Positions 21,909 through 23,307 of a stretch of 23,307 bases of DNA are shown piece after piece. Made by a program: the position numbers and the translations under genes. The DNA is from Deltaproteobacteria bacterium (lineage in GTDB: Bacteria; Desulfobacterota; Desulfobaccia; Desulfobaccales; 0-14-0-80-60-11): assembly GCA_021817645.1 (NCBI GenBank), contig JAKAGH010000006.1, positions 1 through 23,307 on the forward strand, given 5' to 3'. How positions within the stretch are numbered: position 1 is the first letter of the stretch; each line of letters begins with the position of its first letter. The notes beneath the pieces were generated by a model, which saw only the letters and a list, made by a program, of their open reading frames with translations, was not told where the DNA came from and did not search any database.

Positions 21909-21935
21909 TTATCGGCTGACCCATGACAAACTACA
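21909..21935 (-). promoter_or_regulatory. Predicted sigma-28 (FliA-type) promoter of the che operon
   Basis: On the minus strand TGTAGTTT (21935-21928), 11 bases, then GCCGATAA (21916-21909). Against the enterobacterial sigma-28 consensus TAAAGTTT-N11-GCCGATAA this is 14 of 16 positions, with the -10 perfect and exact spacing. Transcription would begin near 21902, giving a leader of about 125 bases before cheY. Confidence 0.7.
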
Positions 21936-21949
21936 CCTAGTTAGCATTA

Positions 21950-21977
21950 TCCAACAATTTATTCGACTATTGTTGGA
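21950..21977. promoter_or_regulatory. Palindrome in the divergent cheY/M24-peptidase spacer
   Basis: A 9-bp perfect inverted repeat, TCCAACAAT - 10 bases - ATTGTTGGA, lies just upstream of the sigma-28 -35 box and overlaps the possible -35 of the plus-strand gene. Size and place suit a dimeric regulator's operator. The binding protein is unknown. Confidence 0.4.
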
Positions 21978-22001
21978 ATTTTCTTTAACGAAAACTTAAA
22001 T
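21973..22001 (+). promoter_or_regulatory. Possible sigma-70-type promoter of the M24 peptidase gene
   Basis: TTGGAA (21973-21978) and TTAAAT (21996-22001) are 17 bases apart and each match 4 of 6 consensus positions. The region is AT-rich against its neighbours, which weakens the call. Confidence 0.3.
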
Positions 22002-22058
22002 TTTCTTTACCTTTTTCTCCCCTTGCTTTTCCCCGGCAATTTCCGCAAAATCCCGATC

Positions 22059-23171
22059 ATGAAACCTTCACTCCCTGCCCTGCGAATAGCGGCCTTGAGG
22101 GACCGACTGCCCTCGGATTTAGACGCCCTGCTGGTAGCCGGACCTGAAAACCGCCGTTTCTTGAGCGGTTTTACCGCCCGTGACGACAGTTTCACCGAAT
22201 CCAGCGGCCTGCTCCTGATCACCCGGGAACGGGCCTTCCTGCTCACCGATTTCCGCTATCTGGAATGGGCCCGCCAGGAGGCTCCGGACCTGGAAGTGCA
22301 GGTCTACACCCAGTCGCTGGGAACCACCTTGGCCGGCATTCTGCAAGACCAGGAGGTGCATTCCCTGGGATTTGAGTCCACCTACCTTACTTACCGCCAA
22401 TACCAGCGCCTCACGCAGACGGTCGCGGCAACCGGCCCAAAGGTGGAATGGCAGCCGGTGGAAGGTACGGTGGAAGGCCTCCGGGAAAGAAAATCGCCGG
22501 CGGAAGTGGCTGCCATCCGGCAAGCCCTGGCCCTGACCGAAGCAGTGCTGTCGGAAGTGGCTAAAGATTTGGCTCCGGGCCGGACGGAAGGGCAGGTGAC
22601 CTGGGAGATCGAGCGGCGCCTCCGGGAGAAGGGCGCCGAAGGACTGGCCTTCCCCCCCATAGTGGCCGCGGGGCCCAACAGCGCCCGGCCCCACCACCAA
22701 CCCGGGGATTACCGGCTGGAGGCCGGAGAACCCATCATCATCGACATGGGGGCCCGGGTGGCGGGTTATTGCGCCGACTTGACCCGCACCTTCATTCTGG
22801 GCGCCCCTGACGAACAGTTCCGGAAAATCTATCAGCTGGTGCGCCAGGCCCAGGCCCGGGCCGAACAAGAACTCCGGGCCGGGATGGATAGCCAGGCCGG
22901 GGATGCCCTGGGCCGGGAGGTGATCGCCGCGGCGGGCTACGGCGAGGCCTTCGGCCACTCTCTGGGCCACGGCGTGGGCCTGGCCATCCACGAAGCCCCC
23001 AGCCTCAGCCCCCATAAGGACCGTGCCACCACCCTGCAGACCGGCAGCGTCATCACCGTGGAACCCGGCATCTACCTCACCGGCTGGGGCGGCGTGCGCC
23101 TGGAAGACATGGTCCTCCTCCACGACGACCACGCCGAAGTCTTGACTGAGGTGGGGTTTTATGAGTGGTGA
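22059..23171 (+). CDS. M24-family aminopeptidase (Xaa-Pro peptidase type)
   Basis: The product has 370 residues from ATG 22059 (MKPSLPALRIAALRDRL); a TTG 36 bases upstream is an alternative and neither has a clear ribosome-binding site. The N-terminal creatinase-like domain spans about 1-130 (LDALLVAGPENRRFLSGF). The C-terminal pita-bread domain has the five metal ligands: two Asp in IIIDMGARVAGYCADLTRT, His in GHGVGLAIHEAP, and two Glu in TVEPGIY and VRLEDMV. Proteins of this size and layout cleave N-terminal residues before proline, or are dipeptidases (PepP/PepQ group). The protein is probably cytoplasmic, as no signal peptide is seen. It is the only plus-strand gene and is divergent from cheY. 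The exact substrate class is not decided. Confidence 0.9.
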   Translation: MKPSLPALRIAALRDRLPSDLDALLVAGPENRRFLSGFTARDDSFTESSGLLLITRERAFLLTDFRYLEWARQEAPDLEVQVYTQSLGTTLAGILQDQEVHSLGFESTYLTYRQYQRLTQTVAATGPKVEWQPVEGTVEGLRERKSPAEVAAIRQALALTEAVLSEVAKDLAPGRTEGQVTWEIERRLREKGAEGLAFPPIVAAGPNSARPHHQPGDYRLEAGEPIIIDMGARVAGYCADLTRTFILGAPDEQFRKIYQLVRQAQARAEQELRAGMDSQAGDALGREVIAAAGYGEAFGHSLGHGVGLAIHEAPSLSPHKDRATTLQTGSVITVEPGIYLTGWGGVRLEDMVLLHDDHAEVLTEVGFYEW

Positions 23172-23179
23172 TTTTTTAA

Positions 23180-23200
23180 GGGGTCAGGGGCCAGGGGTCA
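23180..23200. repeat. Heptanucleotide array (GGGGTCA/GGGGCCA)
   Basis: Three contiguous 7-base units, GGGGTCA, GGGGCCA and GGGGTCA, begin eight bases after the M24 stop. Same period as the arrays at 4836, 5576, 6969 and 8284 but a different unit. Confidence 0.7.
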
Positions 23201-23206
23201 GCGATG

Positions 23207-23235
23207 TAGGGCGGGAAAGCGCAGCGCATCCCGCC
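23207..23235. repeat. GTAGGGCGGG hairpin repeat (REP-like)
   Basis: A 7-bp stem GGCGGGA / TCCCGCC (23210-23216 and 23229-23235) encloses AAGCGCAGCGCA. The wording resembles a palindromic intergenic repeat seen in many proteobacteria (from memory). No T-run follows. Confidence 0.6.
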
Positions 23236-23280
23236 TTCAGCAGGCTCGCGCACAAGGTGTGCTTGGTAACGGAAATGGAC

Positions 23281-23297
23281 GCCAAGCTCAGCTTGGC
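23281..23297. repeat. CCAAGCTCAGCTTGG palindrome, second copy
   Basis: A 17-base palindrome (GCCAAGCT / AGCTTGGC with a one-base centre) shares 15 consecutive bases (23282-23296) with the palindrome at 7036-7050, about 16 kb away. The flanks differ, so only the core is repeated. Confidence 0.7.
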
Positions 23298-23307
23298 CTG
23301 TAAGTGC

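Overview
The window is GC-rich DNA from an anaerobic, dissimilatory sulfite/sulfate-reducing bacterium, most likely a member of the Desulfobacterota (former Deltaproteobacteria). The evidence is a complete dsrA-dsrB-dsrD run followed by a dsrN-type cobyrinate a,c-diamide synthase gene, plus a rubredoxin and a chemotaxis operon. A finer placement (for example Desulfobaccales or Syntrophobacterales relatives) cannot be made from sequence alone. All genes except the last lie on the minus strand, so each block reads right to left.

Block 1 (1-3486) is the dsr operon: a consensus-like promoter, dsrA, a small hairpin, dsrB, dsrD and the 5' part of dsrN, which runs off the window edge. It encodes the catalytic DsrAB sulfite reductase, its activator DsrD, and the enzyme thought to amidate siroheme.

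Block 2 (3502-8345) holds an M16 protease-like pair (one subunit with the zinc motif, one without) with a secreted CAP-domain protein between them. Next come an orphan ABC-type substrate-binding protein and a decayed C-terminal remnant of a signal peptidase. Almost every spacer here carries a short heptanucleotide tandem array or fold-back hairpin. In three genes the repeat supplies the stop codon or the last residues.

Block 3 (8430-10658) is a small operon: a TTG-started HAD phosphatase, a 53-residue rubredoxin, signal peptidase I, and a VOC-family protein. A sigma-70-like promoter and two tandem palindromes precede it.

Block 4 (10719-21935) is a large chemotaxis operon, in transcription order cheY, cheA, two chemoreceptors, cheW, cheR, cheD, an HDOD gene, a second cheY, a CheX-type phosphatase gene and cheB. 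A near-consensus sigma-28 (FliA-type) promoter sits upstream of the first cheY, which ties the operon to flagellar gene control although no flagellar gene is in the window. One receptor has a periplasmic Cache domain, the other a predicted periplasmic zinc-binding CZB-like domain. Both end in a similar acidic/aromatic tail, and one tail fits the CheR-tethering pentapeptide pattern.

Block 5 (21950-23307) is a divergently transcribed M24 (Xaa-Pro) peptidase gene on the plus strand, followed by an intergenic mosaic of three repeat types.

No tRNA, rRNA, CRISPR array, transposase or phage gene was seen. The least ordinary signals are the heptad-repeat family at gene ends, the sigma-28 promoter, the receptor tails and the periplasmic CZB-like domain.
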